64,000 nucleotides of DNA, from assembly GCF_008831285.2 (NCBI RefSeq), contig NC_045147.1:3808001-3872000 (forward strand), given 5' to 3'. Both the position numbers and the translations under genes were made by a program. Shown one piece after another: positions 23,639-34,600 of the stretch; the stretch's first letter is position 1, and every line of letters begins with the position of its first letter. The notes beneath the pieces were generated by a model. It was not told the DNA's origin. It saw nothing but the letters and a program-made list of their open reading frames with translations, and made no database searches. The stretch is from Nymphaea colorata (taxonomy: Eukaryota > Streptophyta > Magnoliopsida > Nymphaeales > Nymphaeaceae).

Positions 23639-24192
23639 GTTTATAGGGAAGTGGCAACCAAAAAGTCACCGAATGGTGTTAATGGGCGACAAATAACTAT
23701 TAAAAAAGGGAGTGGTTATTATGTGCATTGAAAGATTGGAAGTGTCTTATGGAGAGTAGTGGTAATTGTAGTTATGGTTCATGCAAGAGTTGAAGAGTCT
23801 TCTGGTTTTAGAGTTGGGGTTAATCAATGGTGTAGGTGAGCATGTTGCCAAGTGCCTTCAGGATGGGGTAGTGGTATAATGAAGTGTAGACGTTATGGTC
23901 CATCCGAGTATGTATAAAGGAATATCTAGCCTTGTGTAGTGGAATAAAATGGTGGGTCATCATTAAGAAGAGTTGATGTATCACAAAAGAATAGTGGAGA
24001 GAAATGAATAGGAATTATGGGCCTTAATATTGATGGACATTTTTTTATGTAACGACTATATAAATACCCGTGTTGAGCTGAAGCAAGGTATGGAATGAAA
24101 CGAAGGAATTTTGTGAAGCCTCTTTGGTTTGTTTTCTCGTTTTTTAAGTAATTGCAGGTTTTCTTGGTTCATGTGCTGAAGACATTCCAACA
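23639..24192 (+). repeat. candidate 5' LTR of a copia relic
   Basis: A stretch starting tgtttataggg and ending ccaaca directly before a primer-site match, with a TATA-like ctatataaatac near 24055 as in many plant copia LTRs. The left boundary is a guess, and the partner LTR was not found. Confidence 0.5.
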
Positions 24193-24196
24193 ATTC

Positions 24197-24208
24197 TTGT
24201 ATCAGAGC
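24197..24208 (+). other. primer binding site of the copia relic
   Basis: ttgtatcagagc matches the tRNA-Met type primer site at all but one position and lies just after the candidate LTR. Confidence 0.65.
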
Positions 24209-24317
24209 TGATCAAAAGGCATTGAAGTTGGAAAGGGGTTTGGTTGAGGTGAGTTGCTTCGGTTGAGAAAGTTAAAGGCCATTGAGGTAATATATTGATG
24301 ATAAATTCGAACATGTT

Positions 24318-25825
24318 AAACTTGTCGCAATCTTTGATGCCCTTTTTTAATGTTGAAAAATTTGAATTTTGGAGTATAAAAATGAAAACCTTTTCATTTC
24401 TTAGGATCTACTGGATCTTATTGAGAATAGATGTATAGAAGTAGAATCCTCTAAGTCTTCGGAAAAGAATATTGATGAAAATGGTGATGCCAAAGAACAA
24501 AGGAAGAAATATGCTAAGGCATTGTTGATGTTGCAATAAGCTATGTCAGAGGTCATATTTTCAAGGATTGCAAATTGTAATTGAGTCAAATGTGCCATAA
24601 AGGACATTGAAACAAGAGTTTCATAGTGACAAGAAGATCACCATAGTAAAACTTCAAACTCTACGAAGAGAACTTGAAACAATTTATACGAAAGTTGGTG
24701 AATTCTAGACTTCCTGTCATAGTCAACCAAAGAAGTAAATAATGTTATTTTTGCACAAAATTTGTTCACTTGGAAGAAGAAGAAAGTAATTTTTTCTCAC
24801 TAGTACAAATTTAAATTTAAGTAGCCAAAACATGTGGCATTTAGACAGTGGTAGTAGCAACCACATGACTAGTGAAAAGGACTTTTTGAAATGCACTGGT
24901 GACTCATTGGAAGATGTCTATTTGATAATACACACTTGGTTTGTCAAATTTTATGTTAAAGGAAATGTTCAATAGTATAGAGTTGATTTCCTTAAGCATA
25001 TTCTCTCATGGCAAGATTTGAAATTATTAGACTAATCCTTGCAATAGCTGCACAAAAGAGTTGGAATGTTTCTCATATTGATGCCAAACCAGTTTTTTTT
25101 AATGAGTACTCAAATGAAGTTGCTTATGTTGAACAAGCCCAAGGTCTTGTTGTTACTAGGTAAGGAAGAAAGTATACAGATTGAAAAGAAAAACATTGCA
25201 TGACTTGGAATAAGCACCTCAGGCTTGGTAGAACTAGTTAAACTCAAATTTATATCATCCATAATGATTTTCATAGAAGCGAATATGAGCCCATTTTAAA
25301 ACTAGAAAAAATGAACGTTTGTTTGTGAGTGTGTATGTTGACGATATTATTTATACTGGCAATTCAAAGAAATTGTGTGATCAATTCGCATTGAAAATGA
25401 CAAAGGAATTTGGGATGTCAGATTTTGATCTTTTTCATTATTTATGGGGACTTCAGCTAAAACTGACTAATGATGTTATTTGCTAGAAAAAATATGCAAA
25501 GGGATTATGAATAAATTTAATCTGAAAAAAATGCAAGAACAATTCTCTTATAATGGAGTAGAGAAACTTAAAACTGATGACAGAAAGATTAAAGTATTTA
25601 GCTCATACACGACCTGGCGTTATGTTCGCATTTAGACTGGCTTCCAAATTTATGCATATGGCAATTGTTCATCATTTTGGAGCTACAACAAGACTACTAT
25701 ATTATGTTTGAAATCTCAAATCTAATTTTAAATTGTATGGTTTTGCTATTAGTAATTGGACATGTTCAATAGCTGACATGAAAAGTATGAGTGGGTACAT
25801 GTCCACTCTGGCACTTTGATCTTTT
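24318..25825 (+). pseudogene. decayed Ty1/copia polyprotein
   Basis: Pieces appear in copia order. Gag near 24318-24600 (FEFWSIKMKTFF, then AKALLMLQ). Protease near 24828 (WHLDSGSSNHMTS, with the D-S-G triad intact). Reverse transcriptase near 25045-25180 (IAAQKSWNVSHIDAK, then VYVEQ-like residues). The catalytic YVDDIIYTGN lies near 25335. RNase H near 25770-25825 (ADMKSMSGY) is then cut off at the CACTACAAAA boundary. The integrase is missing between protease and RT, and many stops and frameshifts are present. Confidence 0.8.
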
Positions 25826-26053
25826 CACTACAAAACAACAGATATTTACTAATGCGTGGGAAAACTTGTGTGAGTAAACATCTGTCTTTATTGACATTTT
25901 TCTCTGAATGTCAATAAAGGAGAATACATGTCCACTTTGGCGCTTTGATCTTTTCACTACAAAACAACAGATATTTACTAATGCGTGGGAAAACTTGTGT
26001 GAGTAAACATTTGTCTTTACTGACGTTTTTCTCTGAATGTCAATAAAGGAGAA
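25796..26053. repeat. 129 bp tandem duplication across a transposon junction
   Basis: Units 25796-25924 and 25925-26053 start with tacatgtccactctggc and tacatgtccactttggc and differ at only a few positions. Each unit spans the end of the copia RNase H sequence and the first part of the CACTA-like terminus. Confidence 0.9.
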
Positions 26054-26495
26054 TCATTACTATGTGTACTAGATTCCCATTAATGAAACTTATCTCCTTC
26101 TTAGCCTTCATATAGAGAAGCCTATAGTGGTGAAATTGTTTACTGATATTCTTTCTTTGGTTTCCAATGGTGTTTTTGTAAAAAACATCAATAAAGCTAA
26201 TGACCTTTAGTGACATTGGCTGTAAATTTCAGTAGGTTTAATTTTTTTATATCCCACATTTTCTTCTTTTAAAATTTCAAAACTCTAGTAATTAGTAACA
26301 TGATACCTTTCACTAGTAAAGGTTAATTTGCTAAATTCAACCATGTCCTTCCTTTTCCATTCATATTTAATATTCTAGTACCGCAAAGTCATTCCCATTA
26401 GTAAATCTCTGCCACCTTATGAAAATAGATATACTCTAGTCCTTTTAATATTTCTCTTCCTCATATCATTCTTCATACCCCTGCAAATATATGAT

Positions 26496-26503
26496 TCTCT
26501 CTC

Positions 26504-26552
<49 letters not shown>
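26496..26552. repeat. (CT)n microsatellite
   Basis: About 57 bp of nearly pure CT repeat with one ccc interruption. A shorter, less pure CT-rich run lies at about 27045-27090. Confidence 0.95.
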
Positions 26553-26554
<2 letters not shown>

Positions 26555-26682
26555 CTTGCGGCCAAGTCTTGGGTCCACCTTTTTACTTTGTACCCTTTCT
26601 TCCTTAGTGTTCTTGCCTCTGCGTGACCTTTCCTTATTAGTAGCTTTCTAGATTCACCCTTCATTCGTCTTCTTTTTCTCTT

Positions 26683-26886
26683 TTGTCCTTCCCCTACTTG
26701 TCTGTTTCCTGGGGTAGTGTCTGGGGGTTCCGACTCATTTCCTCTTGGTGGCGCATTTGGGAGGAGCGCAACAACATGGTCTTCAAGGGCACCTTCTCAT
26801 CGCCGGATTCTGTGGCTCGTATTGTGCAGGAGGATGTCAAGTTTGCTATTCGATTGCGGCACCGTGTTCGGTCTGCGGCTGGGTGA
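26683..26886 (+). pseudogene. LINE ORF2 C-terminal tail
   Basis: Residues SWWRIWEERNNMVFKGTF followed by DSVARIVQEDVKFAIR are the usual last segment of plant LINE ORF2 proteins, which follows the RT and zinc-finger parts. Everything upstream is missing, as expected of a 5'-truncated LINE copy. GC-rich sequence after the stop at about 26884 may be its 3' UTR. No clear poly(A) tail was seen. Confidence 0.65.
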
Positions 26887-27549
26887 CTGTCTCGCTCCTT
26901 CTATCCACTCCTGTCACCCCTCTTATTTCGTTTTCCTATGCGGTTGTCTTGTATATTTCGTCTTTTTATTTTTATTTTGCGGTTTGCTTTTATATTTAGG
27001 GGACTTCTTGTCCTCAAATTTTGTTATGAATTCCCATTTTATCGGCTCTCTCTCTCCCTCTCTCTTTCTCTCTCTCTCCCCCCCCTTTCCCACCTCTTTT
27101 TCTCTATCTTTATGTGTTTTATATGTCTTTTTTATTATTTTGCAAAAAAGTGGATGCTAAATGCTACTCCAACCATGCATGCTAAACTTTGTAGTGAGTT
27201 ATTTTTATTTTATTTATTCATTTTTTATTTCTCATTTTTCTTTTAAAAATTCTTGTTAAATTTATTTAGTTTATTTTTTATTTTTTTGTTTCTTTCTGCC
27301 TAAGCTGCTATTCAAGCAACTGAAGATCTAGAACCCCTTTATTGTGAAAAATGGTTATGGAAGTTCATTTTTTTAATAATTCAAGAGGCCTATGGCGGTG
27401 AAAATTTGTCACTAGGTCTATCACTTTTAGTGATGTGATCTGTTTTTACTGATATGAACACGTCAGAAACAACTTTATTGTCACGATTTTTGTGTCAATA
27501 AAAGAAACAAACATAAAGCATCAAAACCGATGTATTATGTACAGCTAGA

Positions 27550-28818
27550 ACATTTGCAAATTGGATTGTCCTAAAGAATTTGATGAAAATATAGTTAAGA
27601 AATAATTGCGAAGACCTCAATGCTAGGAATTGCTGAAAACCAAGGAAAGGTTGAGTACATGATAGTTATTTCAGGTTCTTCAAGTAATTTTTTCCTTCAT
27701 TAATTTTTTTGGTTATTTAGTGGTGCCTTTATTTTTAATAGTTCTCACTTGCTTTTATTTTCAATAGTTCTTACTTGCTTTTCTTAACTTTATTCTCTAT
27801 TCTTGATGCCTTATCTATAACAGTGACTTGAGGAACTTGAAGTTGTTCCATGTTCTGCTATTGTCAATACCTCTGTTAGTGAGCCTTTTCGCCTTCCTCA
27901 TACAGGTGATGAAAATTTTGTTTTATGATGAGTAGCATGAAACTTAATCTTGCTTTTTTCAGACACATGATGACTAATGTTTGTAGGCTCTCGGACTCCT
28001 AGTTGTTGAGCTTGCACTTGAGTATTAAGGAGGATGATTAAATATGTTTTTTTTTGCCTAAATATGACTTAGGTAAGTAGGAGGTTGCTTCCTCATGTAT
28101 TTCCCCTTTTATTTTTTTGAATAAGTGGCAGATACAATAAGTCCATGTTAATATAAGTGATCTCTTGATTGTCAATGTGGTCCTTCCCCATGCTTTTTGG
28201 GCAAATCTAGTCCTCATTTGGCATGCACTAATTTTACTTTTCTTATTGTTTTCTTCTTGTGATTGCATTTGTATGAGACATTCTAATTTTCTAATTGTTT
28301 TCTCTAAAAATGCCCAAGATTGATGCTCAAAGTAATATTGGGAATCTAACAAAGGCTCAAGCTAAAATAAAGTAGGTGAATTCCTTCATTTTTTGAAGAG
28401 GGGCCATTTATCATAGGCTCTAAGGCTTCAATCACAAAAAAATATGTACTCTTATTATCTGAATAAAGTTTAATTTTCTACCCTTTTGATTAATTGTTTA
28501 CACCACAAATTTTCCCAAATTTTTTCAATGGCAATCTGGAAATTTCTACAAAGTATTTCAGACTGTAGTCGATGTCAACCCAACCCAATCCTAGACCTAG
28601 GAAGCATTTGCAAATAATGATTTGCAAAATCAGATTTTTTGTTAAAATTTGAATGAAATTTCAAATTCAACTAAAGCCAAAATTAAAAATTGGCATCAAT
28701 AAGGATCGAGGTCCAAAAGCTCAAATTTCCACAATCAAGATTAAGATTCTCATTAATGAGAATTAGAATCCTCTTTCAATCTTATTTCAACACAAAGAGA
28801 GAAGATAAATTGGCACAA
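27550..28818. other. unassigned DNA
   Basis: No gene is supported. A stretch near 27826-27920 can be read as an exon-like peptide (LEELEVVPCSAIVNTSVSE), but with no recognisable family. Confidence 0.3.
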
Positions 28819-28822
28819 CTCT

Positions 28823-28868
<46 letters not shown>
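28819..28868. repeat. (CT)n microsatellite
   Basis: About 50 bp of CT repeat followed by a short TA run. Confidence 0.95.
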
Positions 28869-28869
<1 letters not shown>

Positions 28870-29310
28870 ATATATATATGTAGATTCCCTTCCTTAGATT
28901 TATTCAAGGAAGACCTAACCAAGAACTAGGAACAGTCCGCCTAGGGCAATGACTTCCTATTTTTCCTAAAATTATTTTGAAGTCAATTCAAAAATTGACT
29001 CTTTCTAAGAAAAAAGAATCCAAAATTTAAAACTTGTTTTATCCTAGAATTGGCTCGGAACATCTTGATAGCCAACAAATTCGGGTCGGCCCCAATCGAG
29101 CTGACCCACTCCATCTAAAACAAGCCCTTTCAAAAGAAACTCAAGAGAAAGAGACAAAGGCCACCAAGGAGGAGAAGTCCAGCTCTAGAGGTGATCTCCT
29201 CCAGCCAATTTCTCCTCCCACGCCCCCCACCAGGATTCAAGATAATCTGGCCCAGGCATCCTCAAGCTGGTCCAACTCCCACGTCCCCTGATCCCTGCCC
29301 AAAGCAACCC

Positions 29311-29482
29311 CAGGGGTGGAGCCAAGGTAGGGCCCCCACCTCAAAATCTTTTTTAAAAAAAATTATATGTAAATTTTAAATTTTGTTTGTTTTATATAAA
29401 AATTTTGAAAAATGATATTTTGGTCATAGTCGAAATTTATAAATTTTAATTTAGCCCACCTCTTGAAAGATTTTTGGCTCCA
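29311..29482. mobile_element. short non-autonomous element, family 2, copy 1
   Basis: It begins caggggtggagccaagg and ends ttttggctccag, partly inverted termini. It shares its AT-rich core (tatgtaaat, gttttatataaaaa, tgatattt) with the copy at 39049-39204. The right terminus is shortened and a target duplication is not clear here. Confidence 0.55.
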
Positions 29483-30299
29483 GTTTGCTTTGCATATTAC
29501 TTCAATAGATTAAATTCATGGCTGATTATTCAACAAAAAATATGAGAATTTGGTCTCTCCGAGCAGCCATTAAAAGGCTGGTTGCCTACGTGACTAGACC
29601 ACCTTCACCATGGCCTGACCCGCCGCAGCCATTGTGAGTTCGTCACCATCTTCTATCAAGCCGAAGTTAAGGGCTCAAACACCCTTAGCCCTTGGCTCAC
29701 CAATGCCAAATCAATGGGCATACCTCTGCTATTTGTAATAATCAGCCAGGTCGACCACTAGAATGCCAAATTTCTGGTGACTTGAGGCTACAAATCAGAC
29801 CCTAACCCAGCCCCACAACCTGAGTCTTTGACAATCCGTCTCACCCAAGTTGGCAGCTTATAGTGATCCAATTTCAGCTTAGCCGCGAGTTAGGTGATTC
29901 GGTTCAGATAGCTTCCAAAATCGGTTAGGAATGGCCACTTGGCCACTTTCATTCTATGCCTCGCACCAATTTTACTTGACTCATGCGCCTCAAAATGGAC
30001 ACCATTGAGCCAAGATATTCCCAACCAAGGCTGATTGGATTCGCCCAAATTAGAAGCCTCATTTGCTATCCTAAAAACAGCATCCTTGGTGGATTTTTTT
30101 TTTTTTTTTTTTTTTCATTATAGTCGCTAAGATGTTATGGCATTACATTTGATGATTACAAGCACAACCCTGCTGGAAAATGGTGGGCTTACAATACCTC
30201 ACATAAATGATGGACGAAAATGGCCAATGCATGTGGGGTGGGGTTTCTGTGATTCAATTTAAAAGCTGGGAACGATGTCCAGCTGGGTTGATACTAAAA
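29483..30299. other. unassigned DNA with poly(T) run
   Basis: No gene recognised. A run of 22 T at 30094-30115 could be the tail of a minus-strand retroposon, but no body was identified. Confidence 0.35.
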
Positions 30300-31690
30300 A
30301 TGTACATGTTAAAAGCATATGTGCATGCATTCCTGCGATTCTTACAACCTATTTTTCAAATATCAAGCCATTTCCAAACATCAATACAACCTATTTCTCA
30401 AATCAAGCTATTTTGGAAAAAAAAATCAAAACTCAAAAATCAATATTTCAAAGTGCTCCATCCTAGAAGAATTCACAAATGAAATTTTCTCATTCAAAGA
30501 GAAAACCCAATACCTAGATTTTTCAAATGCTGGGTTTTTTACCAAATTAACCCATTTTGCCTACATCCTATGCCACAGATGAGATAAATCAGCTTTCCAA
30601 ACAAATTTTGGAATCCCATTTCAAAATTAGAGTTTCAAAATCTAAGTTCATGGACATCACCTCCAACAGCCAACTTTACATCAAGAACGGGCTTGGGGAC
30701 GTCCTACATTTCCCACCGCCATGGTGGACCAACGTCTAAGTGAGATCCAATTGAGTTACAGATGAAGAGAAGTAGAGTGAAGCATGATGTACATGTAGTT
30801 TATTTCATCAATGCACGCATGCACTCACTCTACAAATGCACCCACTCACCTTAGCCAAAACCTAAGTGATTCAAGTTAAAGTCGCTACGGTGACCAAGTC
30901 ATATTGCGACAAAAATTTGAGCATCTAACTTATTTTGATGTGAAAACACAAAATTTTCAAAATGGTTATAAAACCCAAATTTTCAAAATCAATTTCAAAT
31001 CAATTCCACGATTGGATTTTCCAAGTCCAAAAATCTACTCAAAATCAAGCAAACTTTCATGATCCTAACCAAAATTCTAAAAATCAAGAAAATTCCCCAA
31101 AACTATACTTAGATTCCCAATTTCCATTTTTCCAATCTCATTTTGGGATGAAAACCAACCTTTCTCAAAATTCCCAAATACCAATATTTCCAAAATTAAG
31201 TTCAAAATCCCAAAATCTAAAGATATTTTCAATTGACCGATTTTTTATCATTTCAAGCCTAAAAATTTCAGTCTCCAAGATCCAATTCTCAAAAATTCTA
31301 GCTAGACTTCAACTATACAATCCAATATTTTCAAATTCAATTTTGGCTTCAAAACCAAATTCTGGTTCCAAGGCTCCTAAGAATTTTCAAATCTCAAGCT
31401 ATCTTCAAAATTCTAAAGTCTTGGCCAAATTTTTAAATTTCAATGTCCAATTCTCAGTCCCAAAATCCTAGTTTCAAAAACAATTAATGAAGCTTCAATT
31501 ACCAAATCCCTAATTCTATCCAAATTCCAAAGTACTCCCAATTTTCAAACCAAAATTGTTAGATTCTAATTACCCAAAATCTAGGATTAGCTTAGAAAAC
31601 TCCACTTTTCCAAATTTCCTAAAATACAATCAAATCTAAGACTTTGTTCAAAATGAATTTTAAAAATCTAAAATCCAATCCTTACACATG
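30300..31690. other. G-poor, strand-asymmetric low-complexity block
   Basis: The plus strand is made largely of A, C and T, with G rare and short words such as caaaattttcaaaa, ccaaattc and tcaaaatc recurring without fixed period. Open frames here, including one of 169 codons at 30962-31471, are Ser/Asn/Gln/Phe-rich by-products of the missing G and show no domain. Confidence 0.6.
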
Positions 31691-34600
31691 CATGTGGGAA
31701 GAATAACTTATCAATCTCGAGGAAACCTAGACCTTTGATCGATTACCCTTGTCAATGGTGGAGGCAAGAATGGTCAATTATCATACTGATGGATGGGTTC
31801 CTTTCTCCTAAAATCTATTTTCAAGCAAAACCTAAAATTTTCTACCCACCCACATGAAGTACGGGTGCAAACATTAACCTTTGAGGAATAAAAAAAAATC
31901 CATTCAATTTTGCATACAATTGAGAATCTACTATTTTTTCAGCCTACCATCCTAGGGACAATTGACTTGCCTCACATTAGCTGACTCAAGTGCCTTAACT
32001 TCTGTAATCTCATTTTAGTAGTGGATTAATTTGTTGAAATACCATCTTAAGATCCTTCCTTTTCTCTCTTAAATTTGTTCTCCAACTTGTTGTGTCACTA
32101 GCTCTATGCACTGGTATTGCATGTCACATTTTTTTTGAAAAAATTGTTCAGATCCTTCTATCGCATCCTAACTTAAAATTGTTAAATTTCATATCGCAAA
32201 ATCATCATTTTATCTTAATATATCTGGTGACACACTCTTTTTCACTTCGTTTGAGATGCCGATTCTTGTTGCATTTGAGCTTTAGAAGAAATTGAAAAAT
32301 ATGAACTTCAAACGTTTGTTAATTTTGAATGGTACTAGGATTTAGTTAAGCGTCAACAAAAAAGGATGTTGATACTTCTTAAGGTTTGTGCTTATGCATT
32401 ACCATATTGAGCACATGTTTGGCTCCAGTATTGCCAATGTTAAGGAATATTAAGTCTTGTTTATTTTTCTTGTTTCATGCTATTTTTGCATTTTTATCTG
32501 TTAATATATCTTTCATCTCGTTTGATGTTTTGTTTGCCAAAAAAAGTTACTAAGAGGGCTTATAGTATGTTAATAAAGATCTAATTATGTGTCAAACAGG
32601 TTAGATTCTCCTCCTACATCTGAATTTTATGTGTCGGTATTGTTTTCAATTGTCACTAGTTATTAAGTAGATCTATCCTGAGATTGGTGTTTTATGAATT
32701 TTTCCTATCATACAGTTGTTATTTTTTTAGGATCAGATTGTCTATTTGCAGCATGTTTGACAACAGATTTAGTTCAACATAAGTAAGATTTGTGTTTAGG
32801 TGGAAACATCATTAGATAAAACTTATTTTTAGATAATTTGAAGATGTTTATGGTAGGCTACTTTTTCTTGTCAAAAGAATAGTCATTCCTTTTCATGTAA
32901 CTGCCCAGTTCTATTGTTTCAATGTTAGTTGGTATTATTGAGAAGATTAATCATTGCAAGAAATAGGTAATTGAGAACACATATAGAAGTTGGATCATTT
33001 CAAGAAATAGGTAATGGATAACTCATATGCAGAAACCCCATGTCTCTGATCAATATGGCCTTAGTTATTCATCAATTGCTTTATTGGATATATATTTGTA
33101 TGTAGAAAACTTGCCACTCAAATCTAATCAGTTTCCATATAATCAAATTTACATATAAAAATATGATATTTTATGGTATAATCAAATTTACATATAAAAA
33201 TATGATATTTTATGGAATTAAATGCCAAATGATAAACATGTTAATGTAAATTTGAAAAATAAAACTATTAAACTACTTCAAAGGAAAATATGTATATTAT
33301 CAATACCTCATATACCAGCAAAGTTTCCATCTTCTATTTCAGAATCATTTAGTTGTTGATCATGTGAAATTTTTACCCCATTTCTTTGTAGAGATTGCTT
33401 CTAGAGATCCTTGAAGATCTATTAGCTGCTGATGAAAGAGCTATGACATATTTAAAAATGAATCTACTTCTTTATACTAATAGTTAGCTTATACTTTGCT
33501 AATAAACTTCATAACATGGCCTATAATCAATTTCATTTTCCAATGCTTGTGTTATCAAAGTCAAATCGATCAAAGAATCAGAACTCCTTTCCATAGAGAT
33601 AAACAATAATATTCACTATGATTGAATTCATCAACTCACTTATTATAGTGCCCACTCTGCACATTCTAGAGTAAATCTCACAGATCTAATACGAATATAT
33701 CATACAATCATGGGAGTGTAATGAATATCTATGTAGCAAAAAACTTGTCTAGACATTTTACGCTAGTTTGGCAGCTTAGGCTGAACAGCTATGGGTGGGG
33801 AAAATAACTAACATGTTGAGGCTTGGGATAGAAAATGTTTTTCTGCAAGAGAACAAAAACAAGGTTTGCCACTTTCTCCATCCCCCTCCCCTCTATCAGG
33901 ACACACACATTATTTTTCTTTTATTTCTCATCCTTTTTCCCGCACCTCTTCTTTCCATTTTTTGATACCATTGGTTTTTCTTTTACATTTATTTAATTAT
34001 TTTTCCAACATTTCATTCATGTATAGTCTTTGTTAAACTATGCATGTTCAATAATTTGGTAAATTATATTAATCACTTAAAGACATCTTAATATGATATA
34101 GTACTTGTAAAATCTTGTGCCCTTAATTAATATCTTAGTTTTATTTTACATAATTACTTAGAGTTTTAGTTTTCTTTTAGTATTGTTGACACATATGAAG
34201 TTCCCAATTGCATAATATCCATAATTATTGTAGAGCTTTAACAATATTCATATGCTAAAATGCAAAAATTGTATTGATTTGGTGGTTGTTATGTTTGTTC
34301 TAAATATTTTTTAATGATATTTTCAGTTTCTAAAGGTATGAATTAAATTCAATATAAATTAAGGGTGGTCTTGCTTTTCTTTCTTCTATAGGATATGGCG
34401 GTCCAATAGTGTGCAACAAAAGGTATTGGGTGAATAACATGTTTAGCATGTTCATTCATGGAACTAGTATTCTCATTTGTATTGTAGATCTTTTCGATTG
34501 GATAGGTTTTGGCTTCATGCTTTCTCTGTACTTATTTCATGTAGTGTTATATTTACTTCTCATGTCAATCTAATTAGGGATAATAAAGATGTGTTTACAA

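Larger units (their letters stand above)
25826..27549. mobile_element. candidate CACTA-like element or end region
   Basis: It starts cactacaaaacaacag, where copia RNase H homology stops. Short direct and inverted words tttattgac/gtcaataaa occur near 25890, 26020, 26190 and again at 27440-27510, the pattern of CACTA subterminal repeats. It encloses a (CT)n run and a LINE tail. A clean right terminus was not found: tttgtagtg near 27187 and the decayed end near 27549 are alternatives. No target duplication can be shown. Confidence 0.4.

Noticed and set aside
27180-27200. tttgtagtg as the right terminus of the CACTA-like element
   Set aside because: Similar subterminal words continue to about 27510, so this nine-base match may be chance. 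No flanking 3 bp duplication could be shown.
30962-31471. 169-codon open frame
   Set aside because: It exists because G-poor sequence has few TAG/TGA codons; the peptide is Ser/Asn/Gln/Phe-rich with no domain and no splice or promoter context.
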